Positions 1 to 8,196 of a DNA stretch of 26,975 nucleotides are shown here, piece after piece. The translations under genes were made by a program, and so were the position numbers. Source of the stretch: Porticoccaceae bacterium. Its GTDB lineage: Bacteria > Pseudomonadota > Gammaproteobacteria > Pseudomonadales > Porticoccaceae. The notes beneath the pieces are model-generated. The model did no database searches, was not told the origin of the DNA, and saw nothing but the letters and a program-made list of their open reading frames with translations. The DNA lies in assembly GCA_002591625.1 (NCBI GenBank), contig PCDB01000052.1:69453-96427 (forward strand). The letters run 5' to 3'. Each line of letters begins with the position of its first letter. Within the stretch, counting starts at the first letter, position 1.

Positions 1-823
1 TGCTATCTGAGATGATGGCATCACTGGGGAGATGACCAAAATAATTTTCCAGACGAGCATTATCCGCCGATAATTTCTGACCTCTAGTTAACGTTATTTG
101 CGCTATCAGAGCTAGATGACGTTCCTTTATGTCACGTTTCTGGAGTATGTGTCCTTTTGAAAGATCTTTAGCGGCGATGCCCCGTTCGAGGAGGCGCTCT
201 GGAAAGCGCTGAGCCATCAACGTTTTATTTATGGGCTGAAGAACTTCCGCGAGGCTGTCGCGTGACAACCGTTCTCCGAGCAGTATGTCTTTAGTTAGGC
301 GGAAGACTTTTACGCTTTCTGTAAGGTGTTGGAGTTTTGCTAGTTCACCCGCACGCACCCGCTTTCTGAGACTCTTATGATCAATTTGCTCTAGCTTTGT
401 TACCAAGCCTTGGGTTCTCATATTTAACTTTTTAACCTCTAGATCGTCTCTTCGGAGCGGATGATCTGCGGGCAGGTCGTGCTTGTAGACGTAGCTAAGC
501 CCTAAAGTATGAATTTTAATCCTCAGAAATGCTTTCCAGCCTGTCTCTAGGCAGTCCACCCGGACCGACTGATAGTTATTGGCAAAAGGGAAGTTGATTT
601 CAAAATCAGCCGGGCATGATGGGACAATAAAACGTCTATCTAAAGCACCAACTTCAACACCAGCCGCATCAATCTCTCTTTGCCCAGCCACCCAAACCTG
701 TACTTGGGTAATTAGGCTTTGTTTGTTTTTACTTATTTTGAGTGGCTCTGAAGAAGTTGGGCTTGTGCTTATGAAGCTCAAAGCGAGTAAGGATGTGAGT
801 ATTAAGCTACGAATCTTAAACAT
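1..823 (-). CDS. flgA: FlgA-like P-ring assembly chaperone, partial (3' end outside the window)
   Basis: FlgA is a periplasmic chaperone needed to assemble the FlgI P ring. The minus strand is open from an ATG at 823 to the left edge, giving 274 visible residues. Residues 1-25 look like a signal peptide. Residues 58-104 match the FlgA N-terminal domain: a LDRRFIVPSC stretch (Cys70), then VRVDC (Cys91) and GWKAFLRIKI. A SAF-type segment follows (KHDLPADHPLRRDDLEV, about 114-130), and two more similar segments appear near 178-192 and 218-232. Most gammaproteobacterial FlgA proteins end soon after a single SAF domain, so this one is extended. The divergent position next to flgB is the usual one. 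Its probable promoter is the leftward sigma-28-like element at 1057-1083; no strong ribosome binding site is visible. Family assignment is firm; the function of the extra repeats is unknown. Confidence 0.8.
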   Translation of the reverse strand, partial: MFKIRSLILTSLLALSFISTSPTSSEPLKISKNKQSLITQVQVWVAGQREIDAAGVEVGALDRRFIVPSCPADFEINFPFANNYQSVRVDCLETGWKAFLRIKIHTLGLSYVYKHDLPADHPLRRDDLEVKKLNMRTQGLVTKLEQIDHKSLRKRVRAGELAKLQHLTESVKVFRLTKDILLGERLSRDSLAEVLQPINKTLMAQRFPERLLERGIAAKDLSKGHILQKRDIKERHLALIAQITLTRGQKLSADNARLENYFGHLPSDAIISDS

Positions 824-851
824 ATTTTGGAGTATGAGCTTTTGTGGCGAG

Positions 852-910
852 TGACGCAATACTGACATTGTGGCAACCGATTGCGGCAAAAACACGCCAC
901 GAAAAGTGGC
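852..910. promoter_or_regulatory. Candidate enhancer-binding site of the flgB promoter
   Basis: A 25-bp stretch (852-876) with core CTGACATTGTGGCAA is repeated exactly at 7111-7135 upstream of flgG. It is followed by TGCGGCAAAA and the dyad GCCAC-GAAAA-GTGGC (896-910). CTGACA starts 137 bp upstream of the sigma-54 promoter at 999. Related elements lie at almost the same distance from the other four sigma-54 promoters. The position suits an NtrC-family activator of the FleQ/FlrA or FleR/FlrC type; which one is inferred. On the minus strand the dyad plus following T tract also resembles a weak terminator in the flgA leader. Confidence 0.6.
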
Positions 911-998
911 ATGACCTAAAGTCGGACCTGAAAGATTCAAGCTTAAGGGACTGATTAATATACAGTATTTGAAAGCCGCAGGGCACTATTGTGCTATT

Positions 999-1014
999 TG
1001 GCATTGGTTTTGCA
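999..1014 (+). promoter_or_regulatory. Sigma-54 promoter of flgBCDEF
   Basis: TGGCAT-N5-TTGCA has the invariant GG and GC elements at correct spacing. Transcription should start near 1025, leaving a leader of about 70 nt before flgB. Sigma-54 (RpoN) control of rod and hook genes is normal in Vibrio- and Pseudomonas-type hierarchies. Confidence 0.85.
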
Positions 1015-1056
1015 TTGTAATCGTGAGCAAGACCCTTATTGGGTTAAATAGTTAGT

Positions 1057-1083
1057 TAATCGACACAACCGATGCGAACTTTA
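1057..1083 (-). promoter_or_regulatory. Sigma-28 (FliA)-like promoter facing flgA
   Basis: Read leftward the site is TAAAGTTC-N11-GTCGATTA, against the FliA consensus TAAAGTTT-N11-GCCGATAA: 7 of 8 in the -35 and 6 of 8 in the -10. The predicted start is near 1050, so the transcript would cross the sigma-54 promoter of flgB and run about 230 nt before flgA. A late promoter suits flgA if flgM and flgN lie downstream, which the window cannot show. Confidence 0.65.
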
Positions 1084-1094
1084 GCGAGAATGTT

Positions 1095-1502
1095 ATGAAA
1101 TTGTTTGAGAATGTTTTTAATCTTCATGAGAAGGCGCTTCAGCTTCGGGAGCAGCATCTCGAGGTTATTTCTCGCAACATAGCAAATGTTGACACTCCTA
1201 ACTTTAAGGCGCGGGGTATTGACTTCCAAGACGCGCTTCAAAAAGCTTTGAGCGAAGATGACGATGAAAAGCAGTCTAGCGATGTCTATACGACCCACAA
1301 AAATCATCTGGGAGGTTCTCCCGATAGAGCGACTGCTGATCTTCTATATACCGTCCCATTTAATACATCAATCGACGGAAATACGGTCGAGATGAGTGTT
1401 GAGCAGGCGAAATATGGTAAGGCGGCAGCAAAATATCAGGCCACATTAAGGTTTTTGGAAAGTGATATCGGCGGAATTCGTAAAGCGTTGAGAGGAGAAT
1501 AA
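1095..1502 (+). CDS. flgB: Flagellar proximal rod protein FlgB
   Basis: FlgB is one of the four proximal rod proteins that carry the drive shaft through the periplasm; it is exported by the flagellar type III apparatus and has no signal peptide. The 135-residue length is typical. The rod signature is near the N terminus (residues about 11-37, with NIANVDTPNFKARGIDF), and the C-terminal half has VEQAKYGKAAAKYQATL and then the amphipathic end found in rod proteins. It is the first gene of a tight operon; flgC starts 6 nt after its stop. The ribosome binding site is weak, only purine-rich GCGAGAA upstream of ATG 1095. The start is fixed by alignment of the short N-terminal helix to the family. 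Confidence 0.95.
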   Translation: MKLFENVFNLHEKALQLREQHLEVISRNIANVDTPNFKARGIDFQDALQKALSEDDDEKQSSDVYTTHKNHLGGSPDRATADLLYTVPFNTSIDGNTVEMSVEQAKYGKAAAKYQATLRFLESDIGGIRKALRGE

Positions 1503-1508
1503 AAGAAT

Positions 1509-1934
1509 ATGTCTCTGGATAAAATAATTGGAATCGCATCGACTGGCATGAATGCCCAAATGGTGCGTTTGAATTCTACGGCGTCAAATATGGCTAATGC
1601 CTCTACTGTCGGCAGCTCAAAGGAGACAGCGTATAAGGCTAAAAGGCCTGTTTTTGAGGCGCTCCTGAGAGAGGAGCAGTTGAATCAAGGCTCACCATAC
1701 ATTGGCGGTGTAAAGGTCGCTGGCATGGTGGATGACACAGCTGTCAATCGGAAAATTCTTGACCCAGGAAACCCCAAGGCAGATAAAGATGGCTTTGTTT
1801 TCGCATCCAACGTCAATGAGGTAACCGAGATGGTGGAAATGATGGCCGCTGGCAGGAGTTATCAAAACAATGTCGAGGTAGTGAACACTGCGAAGGTATT
1901 GATGACCCGAACACTTGAACTAACCAAAGTTTAG
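1509..1934 (+). CDS. flgC: Flagellar proximal rod protein FlgC
   Basis: FlgC is a proximal rod subunit that stacks with FlgB and FlgF. The 141-residue protein opens with an N-terminal rod helix (IASTGMNAQMVRLNSTASNMAN), though the usual ANxxTxG turn is varied to ASTVGSSKE. The C-terminal signature NEVTEMVEMMAAGRSYQNNVEV (given in parts: NEVTEMVEMM, then RSYQNNVEVVN) is typical of FlgC. It lies 6 nt after flgB and 14 nt before flgD, so it is cotranscribed. Length and both terminal domains are intact and nothing is unusual. Confidence 0.95.
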   Translation: MSLDKIIGIASTGMNAQMVRLNSTASNMANASTVGSSKETAYKAKRPVFEALLREEQLNQGSPYIGGVKVAGMVDDTAVNRKILDPGNPKADKDGFVFASNVNEVTEMVEMMAAGRSYQNNVEVVNTAKVLMTRTLELTKV

Positions 1935-1948
1935 TGAAGGTATAGACA

Positions 1949-2632
1949 ATGACAAATCCAATTTCAGCATCACAGATCCTCACAACTGCGCAGTATGAGG
2001 AAGAGCAGTTAACCCGGGACACTTCTCGGGACGATATGGGTCGTGACGCTTTTTTAAAGCTTTTTACTACTCAGCTTAACAATCAGGATCCGCTATCTCC
2101 GATGGAGAACGAGGCCTTTGTTGCCCAACTAGCGCAATTCTCCACTCTGGAAGCAAACTACGACATGAGGGACTCCATGGATGCGATGGTTAGTGGGGTG
2201 CGTAACGAGCGAATGCTGCAAAGTGCTAACTTGGTGGGCAAGCGGGTTGCCGTTGAGGGCGGATTCTTTAGCTCGTCTCAAGGAGAGTTAATTCAGGGCA
2301 GTATCGATTTAGAGCATGGGGCCGACTCGGTCATCATGAGTATTTATGATGCGAATGGTGAGCTAGTGCACCGGGATACCTCCGGAAAGCAGTTGCCAGG
2401 CGTAGTGAATATGGCTTGGAGTGGTTACAACACTAAAGGCGAGTTGGCTCCGAGCGGGGATTACAGGATGACGGCCAGTTATATTCGGCACGGAAAGCTT
2501 GAAACAGCGCCGGTAACTACCTTAACAGAAGTAAGGAGCGTGAGCTGGAATCCCAACTCACAAGAGATGTCTTTAGAAGTCGGGAATGGTTCGATGGTAT
2601 CCATGTCTGACGTAAAAAGAATAAGTATGTAA
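1949..2632 (+). CDS. flgD: Hook cap (hook scaffolding) protein FlgD
   Basis: FlgD caps the growing hook, helps FlgE subunits polymerise and is then discarded. The 227-residue protein has the conserved N-terminal cap motif at about residues 27-60 (DAFLKLFTTQLNNQDPLSPM, then ENEAFVAQLAQFSTLE). The C-terminal half holds the FlgD Ig-like region with the tell-tale WSGYNTKGELAPSGDYRM, in which W-x-G and G-x-Y residues are conserved. Size is normal even though its client FlgE is more than twice the usual size. It lies 14 nt after flgC and 23 nt before flgE. Confidence 0.95.
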   Translation: MTNPISASQILTTAQYEEEQLTRDTSRDDMGRDAFLKLFTTQLNNQDPLSPMENEAFVAQLAQFSTLEANYDMRDSMDAMVSGVRNERMLQSANLVGKRVAVEGGFFSSSQGELIQGSIDLEHGADSVIMSIYDANGELVHRDTSGKQLPGVVNMAWSGYNTKGELAPSGDYRMTASYIRHGKLETAPVTTLTEVRSVSWNPNSQEMSLEVGNGSMVSMSDVKRISM

Positions 2633-2655
2633 TTTAGTAAACAGGAGATTGAAGA

Positions 2656-5600
2656 ATGTCATTTTATACTTCATTAACAGGTTTGAACGCGGCCACGACC
2701 CAGCTTTCAGTGACTTCAAACAACATTGCAAACTCGGGCACCGGTGGTTTCAAGCGTTCCGAAGCTGACTTTGGTGATATTTTCGCTACCTCACCTCTGG
2801 AGAAATCCAGTTCGGTAATTGGTCGTGGTGTGTCTCTTAAGGAAGTTTCGCAGGAGTTCAGTCAGGGTAATATTGAGAACTCTGCGAATGCGCTGGACTT
2901 GGCGATCGCGGGCGATGGGTTCTTTGCCCTCCAGTCTTCTGACGGCACAAAGGTATATACAAGAAACGGAGCCTTTATGCTGAACGAACAAAATCAGATG
3001 GTGAATAGCTCTGGTCAGGCCCTTCAGTCATTGCCGGTGGATTCAACGAACAAAGCGGACTTCTCGCAGGATCCAAGTGCCATGACGATTCCCCGGAAAA
3101 CTGTAGCTGAGTTTAGGCCGACGACCGAGGTGGAGTTGGGGTTGAACCTACCTGCGCAGGTTACGCCAATTACTGAAACATTTAACCCGGCTGACCCATC
3201 CACTTATCATAAAACGACTTCTTTGACTGTATTTGGGACCTCAGGATCTTCAAACTTGGCGACTATTTATTATGTCAAGACTCAAAATGCTACTGCAGAC
3301 GATCCATTTAACAAGTATCAAACGCATGTTTTTATAACGGACGATAATGGTATAGCAAGAAAAATCGACACTGCTTTAATTCAAAAAGCCGAGAACCCCG
3401 GTGATGAGATGTTCATCAACAAGTATGGTGAAATTAAAAGCCGATCAGAGCTTCAAGAGCTTCAGCGAACGAGTAATGAGAGCGACAAGTATTTGATTAC
3501 GCAGGGGACTCTTTACAAGAAATATTCCTTTGATAAGTTGGCGGATCCTGTGCCCTCGGTGGCAGCAACAATTGCTCTGTCTGATTTGGCGGGGACGGCA
3601 AATATAGATGCTCTTAATCTAACGAACGGGAGCGATGGATTTGATTTTTCCGGCTTTACCAGAGAAGAGTTGAAGGATTTGTTTGCTATATCGGTTGATG
3701 GCTCGGCTGATATTAAGATTGGTCTCGAGCATCTTGCAGGTAGCGATGTACCTCGCTCTGGTACCCAGATTGCGCAGGAACTTGAAAATGTTCTCAATCA
3801 AAGATTTGGTGATTCCGGACGATTTGACTACACCTCTGCCGCGTCTCAGGCACTCCAGATAACTCGGTATGACAATGCCGGTGAGAATCCTGTTACAATC
3901 GATTTGGATACCTCAGACATGATTGAGGATTACATGCGCGGCGGGGCCGTCCCTTTAACGTTTGATTCGTTAAAAAATGGCGGTAACTTCGTAGTCACGG
4001 GTGGCGATGGTTCAACTTTTACCGCAGCTGTTACTTTAGCTGGTCCGCCTGCTGATGGTGCTGAGTATATCTACACCGATGCCGAGAAGGCTACTTTTTT
4101 AGCTGCAGCTGCAGGAGAGATAATAGCTGCTGCTGCTGCAGCAAATCCACCGGCCCCCTTTGGGCTGTCCTGGAATGCGGATAAAAATCAGCTTGACATA
4201 CAGTACAATACCAACCACAAGCTCTTTCCGGTAACAGCTGACCCTCAGGTCGATCTTCAATTGCCAGTTGCAGTAAAACCAACCTTTGCTATTCAGCCAG
4301 GTGCACTTACTGCCGCCCAAAACCTGGCGCGGAATGGCATAAATGAGATAGTGGAGGCGGCAGCTGAACCAATCGCTTTGAATTCACAACTTAACGATGC
4401 GTTAATGTCAGCGGATGACGATGGCGTAAATAGTGACTTCATAATGCCGGAAAACCTTGCGGTCGCACTTAATTATGCGCTTGCTAAATACGAGGTATTA
4501 GATGGCAACGGCGATGGGACTGGTGAGTTCCCGTTCAATGACGTCAACGTGACTTGGGATTATGCTCGCGTTGGGTGGCGAATTCAGCAAACTGGGGACA
4601 ATGTTGGTCAGATTAATTTTTCTAACAGAGCGCAAACAATTGCTCAGGATGGCACCATCTCATATGCGGCGGCAGATGCCAACGTTAGTAACCCTCTCTG
4701 GGGAGCAGGTGGCGGGGCCGTTGCGGCGCTGTATGATGCAACCAACACTTCTGGCGGCACCACTGCATCGTTAGTGGACCAGGATCTGGCAGACACTTTT
4801 ATTTCGGTAGCAGCACCAACTGCGGCGTTGACTGCGCCGGTTAAGGATCAGCGATTTGGGATTACTGTAGAATACCGAGACAACAAATTCTTAATTAAGT
4901 CAGGCACCACTGGTGATACCTCTAGTATTGCTATTAAGGATCTATACCCGCCGTCAAATCTCCGTGAGGAAACTGAGAAAGCAGCGCTGAACGTGTCGTT
5001 ATTTGGCTTTGACTCTGGTGACCAAGTAGTGGCACCCAATGTTTCATTAATCGAGAATAAGCCTGCTCAACGCGGTATCGCATCGCAGCCAGCTTCGGTT
5101 ACGGGTAACACAATGGGTGTTGACGCACGTAAAGCGTTCCTGGTTAATGATGATAACCGCAGTGTAACTGTGATTATTGATGGGATTTCCAAGCAGATTG
5201 CTTTAGACAAAGGATCATATTCGATAGGTTTGTTTACCACGCATCTTGAGGATCAGATCAATCTCATGGCCGATTCACTAGGGCGCTCGGTATCTGGAGT
5301 TAACGTTAGCTTCAGCGAGGCCGCGGGAGCTATAACGATTACAGGTTCAACCGCTAGCTCAGAATCATTCATCCAGATAGCAGGACACTCTGACTTCGGA
5401 TTTGAGAACGTTGAACCAGCTTTTGGACGCTCATCTTCATTCATTGAGTTAGAGCCTGACATGTCAGGTACTAGTACGCTTTATGTTTCGCAAAATGCAA
5501 ATGGTGAGTGGATTGAGACCACTGATGGCGGTGATTTCGAAGAAAATAATGTTCCGCAGTGGACGCCTATTTTCCTCGATCGCGGTGAGTTAACCTTCAG

Positions 5601-6108
5601 CACGGCTGGTACAATCGTTTCGCCAAATTCAATGATAACTTTGAAAAGTGCTGACGTTACAGGTGGTAACATTGATCTTGATTATCAACGCAGCACACAG
5701 TTCAATAGCCCCTTTTCTGTACTTAGCCAAACGCAGAATGGTCGGCCTGAGGGTGACTTGGTCGGTGTTAGTATTGGCGACAACGGGTTGGTTGAGGCCA
5801 GCTACTCTAACGGGTCACAGAAATCGCTAGGTAAGATATTGATTGCTAATTTCGCCACGCCAAAAGGATTGCGCCAGATCGGTGACACTACCTTCTCTCA
5901 GTCATCCAAGTCCGGTGAGGCAGTGCTTAATGAGCCGGGTGCAGCGGGCTATGGAACAATCCGAGCGGGTGCTCGTGAAAGATCTAATGTGGACCTCACG
6001 TCCGAGCTTGTGGATTTGATTACTGCCCAGAGAAATTTCCAGGCAAACGCTAAGGCGATTGAGACAAGTTCATCGCTGACCCAAACAATTATTAATATCC
6101 GAGGGTAG
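2656..6108 (+). CDS. flgE: Giant flagellar hook protein FlgE
   Basis: FlgE polymerises into the hook, the universal joint between rod and filament. The N terminus is canonical (LTGLNAATTQLSVTSNNIAN, residues 8-27, then GGFKRSEADF), as is the C terminus (SELVDLITAQRNFQANAKAI and TSSSLTQTIINIRG). The 1150-residue length is more than double the usual 400-500. The excess lies between the conserved ends, roughly residues 130-1050, and includes an alanine-rich segment near residues 479-498. The reading frame is intact, so this is an expanded hook protein and not an assembly error. A good AGGAG precedes ATG 2656. The inserts probably form extra outer domains on the hook surface; that role is inferred. 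Confidence 0.93.
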   Translation: MSFYTSLTGLNAATTQLSVTSNNIANSGTGGFKRSEADFGDIFATSPLEKSSSVIGRGVSLKEVSQEFSQGNIENSANALDLAIAGDGFFALQSSDGTKVYTRNGAFMLNEQNQMVNSSGQALQSLPVDSTNKADFSQDPSAMTIPRKTVAEFRPTTEVELGLNLPAQVTPITETFNPADPSTYHKTTSLTVFGTSGSSNLATIYYVKTQNATADDPFNKYQTHVFITDDNGIARKIDTALIQKAENPGDEMFINKYGEIKSRSELQELQRTSNESDKYLITQGTLYKKYSFDKLADPVPSVAATIALSDLAGTANIDALNLTNGSDGFDFSGFTREELKDLFAISVDGSADIKIGLEHLAGSDVPRSGTQIAQELENVLNQRFGDSGRFDYTSAASQALQITRYDNAGENPVTIDLDTSDMIEDYMRGGAVPLTFDSLKNGGNFVVTGGDGSTFTAAVTLAGPPADGAEYIYTDAEKATFLAAAAGEIIAAAAAANPPAPFGLSWNADKNQLDIQYNTNHKLFPVTADPQVDLQLPVAVKPTFAIQPGALTAAQNLARNGINEIVEAAAEPIALNSQLNDALMSADDDGVNSDFIMPENLAVALNYALAKYEVLDGNGDGTGEFPFNDVNVTWDYARVGWRIQQTGDNVGQINFSNRAQTIAQDGTISYAAADANVSNPLWGAGGGAVAALYDATNTSGGTTASLVDQDLADTFISVAAPTAALTAPVKDQRFGITVEYRDNKFLIKSGTTGDTSSIAIKDLYPPSNLREETEKAALNVSLFGFDSGDQVVAPNVSLIENKPAQRGIASQPASVTGNTMGVDARKAFLVNDDNRSVTVIIDGISKQIALDKGSYSIGLFTTHLEDQINLMADSLGRSVSGVNVSFSEAAGAITITGSTASSESFIQIAGHSDFGFENVEPAFGRSSSFIELEPDMSGTSTLYVSQNANGEWIETTDGGDFEENNVPQWTPIFLDRGELTFSTAGTIVSPNSMITLKSADVTGGNIDLDYQRSTQFNSPFSVLSQTQNGRPEGDLVGVSIGDNGLVEASYSNGSQKSLGKILIANFATPKGLRQIGDTTFSQSSKSGEAVLNEPGAAGYGTIRAGARERSNVDLTSELVDLITAQRNFQANAKAIETSSSLTQTIINIRG

Positions 6109-6150
6109 TTTTGAGTGATTGATGTCTCCGAGAGTAGAGGGCCATAAAAA

Positions 6151-6909
6151 ATGGATAAATTAGCTTTTGTAGCCCTTGCTTCAGTCAAGGAACAGGCCAA
6201 GGTTAGGGCATCCATAACGAATTCCATGGCTAATTCCAGCACTATTGGGTTCAAAGAATCGTTCGAGGCAGCAACTTCAGCCGTAAAGATTGATGGTCCG
6301 GGGTTCTCGAGGTTCCAGCCAGGATTAATTGTAGATGATGTGATCAAGCTGAAACCTGGCGCTATCATAGAGACCGGCCGAGGTCTTGATGTGGCCATGA
6401 ACGACTCTACTGTCTTGGGAATTCAGGCAGCTGACGGCACAGTTGGCTTTACGCGTCGCGGAGATCTGACAATTTCGGGCAATGGGTTAATTAAAAATAT
6501 GGCTGGAGAGACTGTGCTTGGCGAAGGTGGCACCATGACTGCCCCAGAGGGGTTGCTGCTCTCGGTGGCGCCGGACGGGACGGTTTTGGCTTCTTCTCCT
6601 ACAAACCCGAACGATCCTCCCCAAGAGGTCGGTAAGTTATTGTTGCGAGACGCGAGTGAGACACCCCTTGTTCGTCGAGAGGATGGCTTATTTACTCCAG
6701 CAGATCCCGAGCTTAGGGATAAAGATTTCGACAGCGGGCCACTCCCTGTTTCCGTTCGAGGGGGCGCGCTTGAAGGCAGTAATGTCGATGTGGTTGACGT
6801 TATGGTTAAGATGATTGACTTTACCCGATCGTTTGAGATGCAGATCAAGATGATCAAAGAAATTCAGAGTATAGATCAGTCTGGCGCATCTATGATGAAA
6901 ACATCCTAG
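6151..6909 (+). CDS. flgF: Flagellar rod protein FlgF
   Basis: FlgF is a proximal rod protein that links FlgB and FlgC to the FlgG distal rod. The 252-residue protein has the rod helix near its N terminus (ASVKEQAKVRASITNSMAN, then GFKESFEA), the central beta region, and a C terminus with GALEGSNVDVVDVMVKMID and RSFEMQIKMIKE. The GSNVD motif is shared with FlgG (ASNVN). It starts 42 nt after flgE; AGAGG at 6136-6140 is the probable ribosome binding site. Unlike most gammaproteobacteria, flgF is the last gene of this operon: a 491-bp gap with a hairpin and a new promoter separates it from flgG. Confidence 0.93.
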   Translation: MDKLAFVALASVKEQAKVRASITNSMANSSTIGFKESFEAATSAVKIDGPGFSRFQPGLIVDDVIKLKPGAIIETGRGLDVAMNDSTVLGIQAADGTVGFTRRGDLTISGNGLIKNMAGETVLGEGGTMTAPEGLLLSVAPDGTVLASSPTNPNDPPQEVGKLLLRDASETPLVRREDGLFTPADPELRDKDFDSGPLPVSVRGGALEGSNVDVVDVMVKMIDFTRSFEMQIKMIKEIQSIDQSGASMMKTS

Positions 6910-6969
6910 TGAGACAGAAAACACCATTGATCAAACGATGGCTTAGATAGTTTCACCCCCCAATTAGTT

Positions 6970-7023
6970 AATACCCCATTGAGATGGCTTTTCACTACAG
7001 CGCGCTGTGTCGGGGTATTTTCT
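6970..7023 (+). terminator. Candidate terminator after flgF
   Basis: An 8-bp stem (AATACCCC at 6970-6977 and GGGGTATT at 7012-7019) runs into TTTT. Its 34-nt loop contains the palindrome CAGCGCGCTG (6998-7007), which could form an inner stem. The long loop and short T tract make it imperfect, but its place at the end of flgBCDEF supports it. Confidence 0.45.
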
Positions 7024-7110
7024 CAGGTCACCTCAATTTTAACTGAGTAATAGGACATGTCAGTTTTTCTGTTTTAGACATGGGTCATAGGAGTCATGTA
7101 CTGCATTAAC

Positions 7111-7172
7111 TGACGCAATACTGACATTGTGGCAAGTGAGAGCGGCATCATGTTGCCAATAAAGCGGCAGCG
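7111..7172. promoter_or_regulatory. Candidate enhancer-binding site of the flgG promoter
   Basis: The first 25 bp are identical to 852-876 ahead of flgB, including CTGACATTGTGGCAA. Further GCGGCA, TTGCCA and GCGGCAGCG motifs follow. CTGACA (7121) lies 133 bp upstream of the sigma-54 promoter, as at fliC2 and fliC3. It is inferred to bind the same enhancer-binding protein as the other sites. Confidence 0.6.
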
Positions 7173-7253
7173 ATATTTTGTTTGATTTCAACGCTTCTGT
7201 AACTAACTGAAAAACCGGCATAAAAGTGATGAAAGTGGCTCAATTGCGCCATT

Positions 7254-7269
7254 TGGCATTGCTTTTGCA
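7254..7269 (+). promoter_or_regulatory. Sigma-54 promoter of flgGHIJKL (and probably fliD)
   Basis: TGGCAT-N5-TTGCA differs from the flgB promoter at one spacer base. The predicted start is near 7280, with a leader of about 120 nt. The gap holding it (6910-7400) contains no supportable gene. Confidence 0.85.
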
Positions 7270-7312
7270 TAACAATGGGTTGAGAGAGCCGTATTTGCTC
7301 TATTAACGTCAA

Positions 7313-7339
7313 GGATCGACACAAGTAAAGAGAACTTTA
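7313..7339 (-). promoter_or_regulatory. Leftward sigma-28-like promoter in the flgG leader
   Basis: Read leftward: TAAAGTTC-N11-GTCGATCC, 7 of 8 and 5 of 8 matches to the FliA consensus. On the forward strand ATCGACACAA and GAACTTTAGCG are shared with the flgB leader at the same 7-nt spacing. No leftward gene lies downstream; transcription would cross the sigma-54 promoter and then run antisense to flgF. Confidence 0.5.
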
Positions 7340-7400
7340 GCGGTAAAAATTTCATGATCATAGGGATCGATAATCAAAGCCGCATGATAGGAGAACTTAA

Positions 7401-8186
7401 GTGGACGCTTCACTGTGGATAGCAAAGACCGGGCTGCAAGCGCAGCAGACCCGAATGTCAGTCATTTCAAATAACCTAGCTAACGTAAACACAACAGGTT
7501 TTAAGAAAGATAGGGCCGTATTTGAGGACCTTCTTTACCAAAATGTCGCCCCCGCTGGTGGACAGGCCGATGCTCAGTCGGAGACGCCCACGGGTCTAAT
7601 GCTCGGGACTGGAACACGCATTGTAGCTACAGAGAAATTGCATGTGCAGGGCAATATAATCAAGACTGAAAATGCATTAGATGTCTCTGTGAGTGGCCCT
7701 GGATTCTTTGCCATACAGCAAGCTGATGGAACGCTGGCTTATACTCGAGATGGCTCCTTCAAGGTTTCCTCGCAGGGCCAGCTGGTTACAGCTGGTGGTG
7801 AACTGCTAACGCCCGCAATCGTAATCCCCCAAAATGCTGCAGGTATCACCGTGGGTCGGGACGGAATCGTGACCGTTGAGTTGGCAAACGGCGGTGGTGC
7901 AACGCAGGTCGGACAGATTCAGGTAACTAGATTTATCAACAACTCCGGCCTTTCTCCTATGGGACGGAATTTATATAAGGAGTCCGTGGCCAGTGGGGCC
8001 CCTATTGTCGGTCTGCCCGGAGCCGATGGCGCCGGAATGTTGATGCAGGGATCTCTCGAGGCATCCAATGTCAACGTTGTTGAGGAGATGGTTAACATGA
8101 TTGAGACGCAACGAGCCTATGAAGTGAATTCTAAGGCGATCTCGGCAGCAGACGGCATGTTACGTTTCTTGAATAATAACCTGTAA
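7401..8186 (+). CDS. flgG: Flagellar distal rod protein FlgG
   Basis: FlgG builds the distal rod, which passes through the P and L rings. The 261-residue length is standard and the sequence is close to family consensus: TGLQAQQTRMSVISNNLAN and VNTTGFKKDRAVFEDLLYQN at the N terminus, GSLEASNVNVVEEMVNMIE and TQRAYEVNSKAI at the C terminus. The start codon is GTG at 7401, chosen because AGGAG (7389-7393) lies 7 nt upstream and the product then matches typical FlgG N termini. flgH follows 10 nt after the stop. It heads the second flagellar operon, under its own sigma-54 promoter. Confidence 0.97.
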   Translation: MDASLWIAKTGLQAQQTRMSVISNNLANVNTTGFKKDRAVFEDLLYQNVAPAGGQADAQSETPTGLMLGTGTRIVATEKLHVQGNIIKTENALDVSVSGPGFFAIQQADGTLAYTRDGSFKVSSQGQLVTAGGELLTPAIVIPQNAAGITVGRDGIVTVELANGGGATQVGQIQVTRFINNSGLSPMGRNLYKESVASGAPIVGLPGADGAGMLMQGSLEASNVNVVEEMVNMIETQRAYEVNSKAISAADGMLRFLNNNL

Positions 8187-8196
8187 GGCTAAAGTT

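Noticed and set aside
579..854. Rightward ORF of 91 codons
   Set aside because: It lies antisense to flgA, has no family resemblance and no convincing ribosome binding site.
4091..4150. GCT/GCA triplet run in flgE as a possible slippage or phase-variation tract
   Set aside because: It is short and imperfect, and encodes a plausible alanine-rich stretch in frame.
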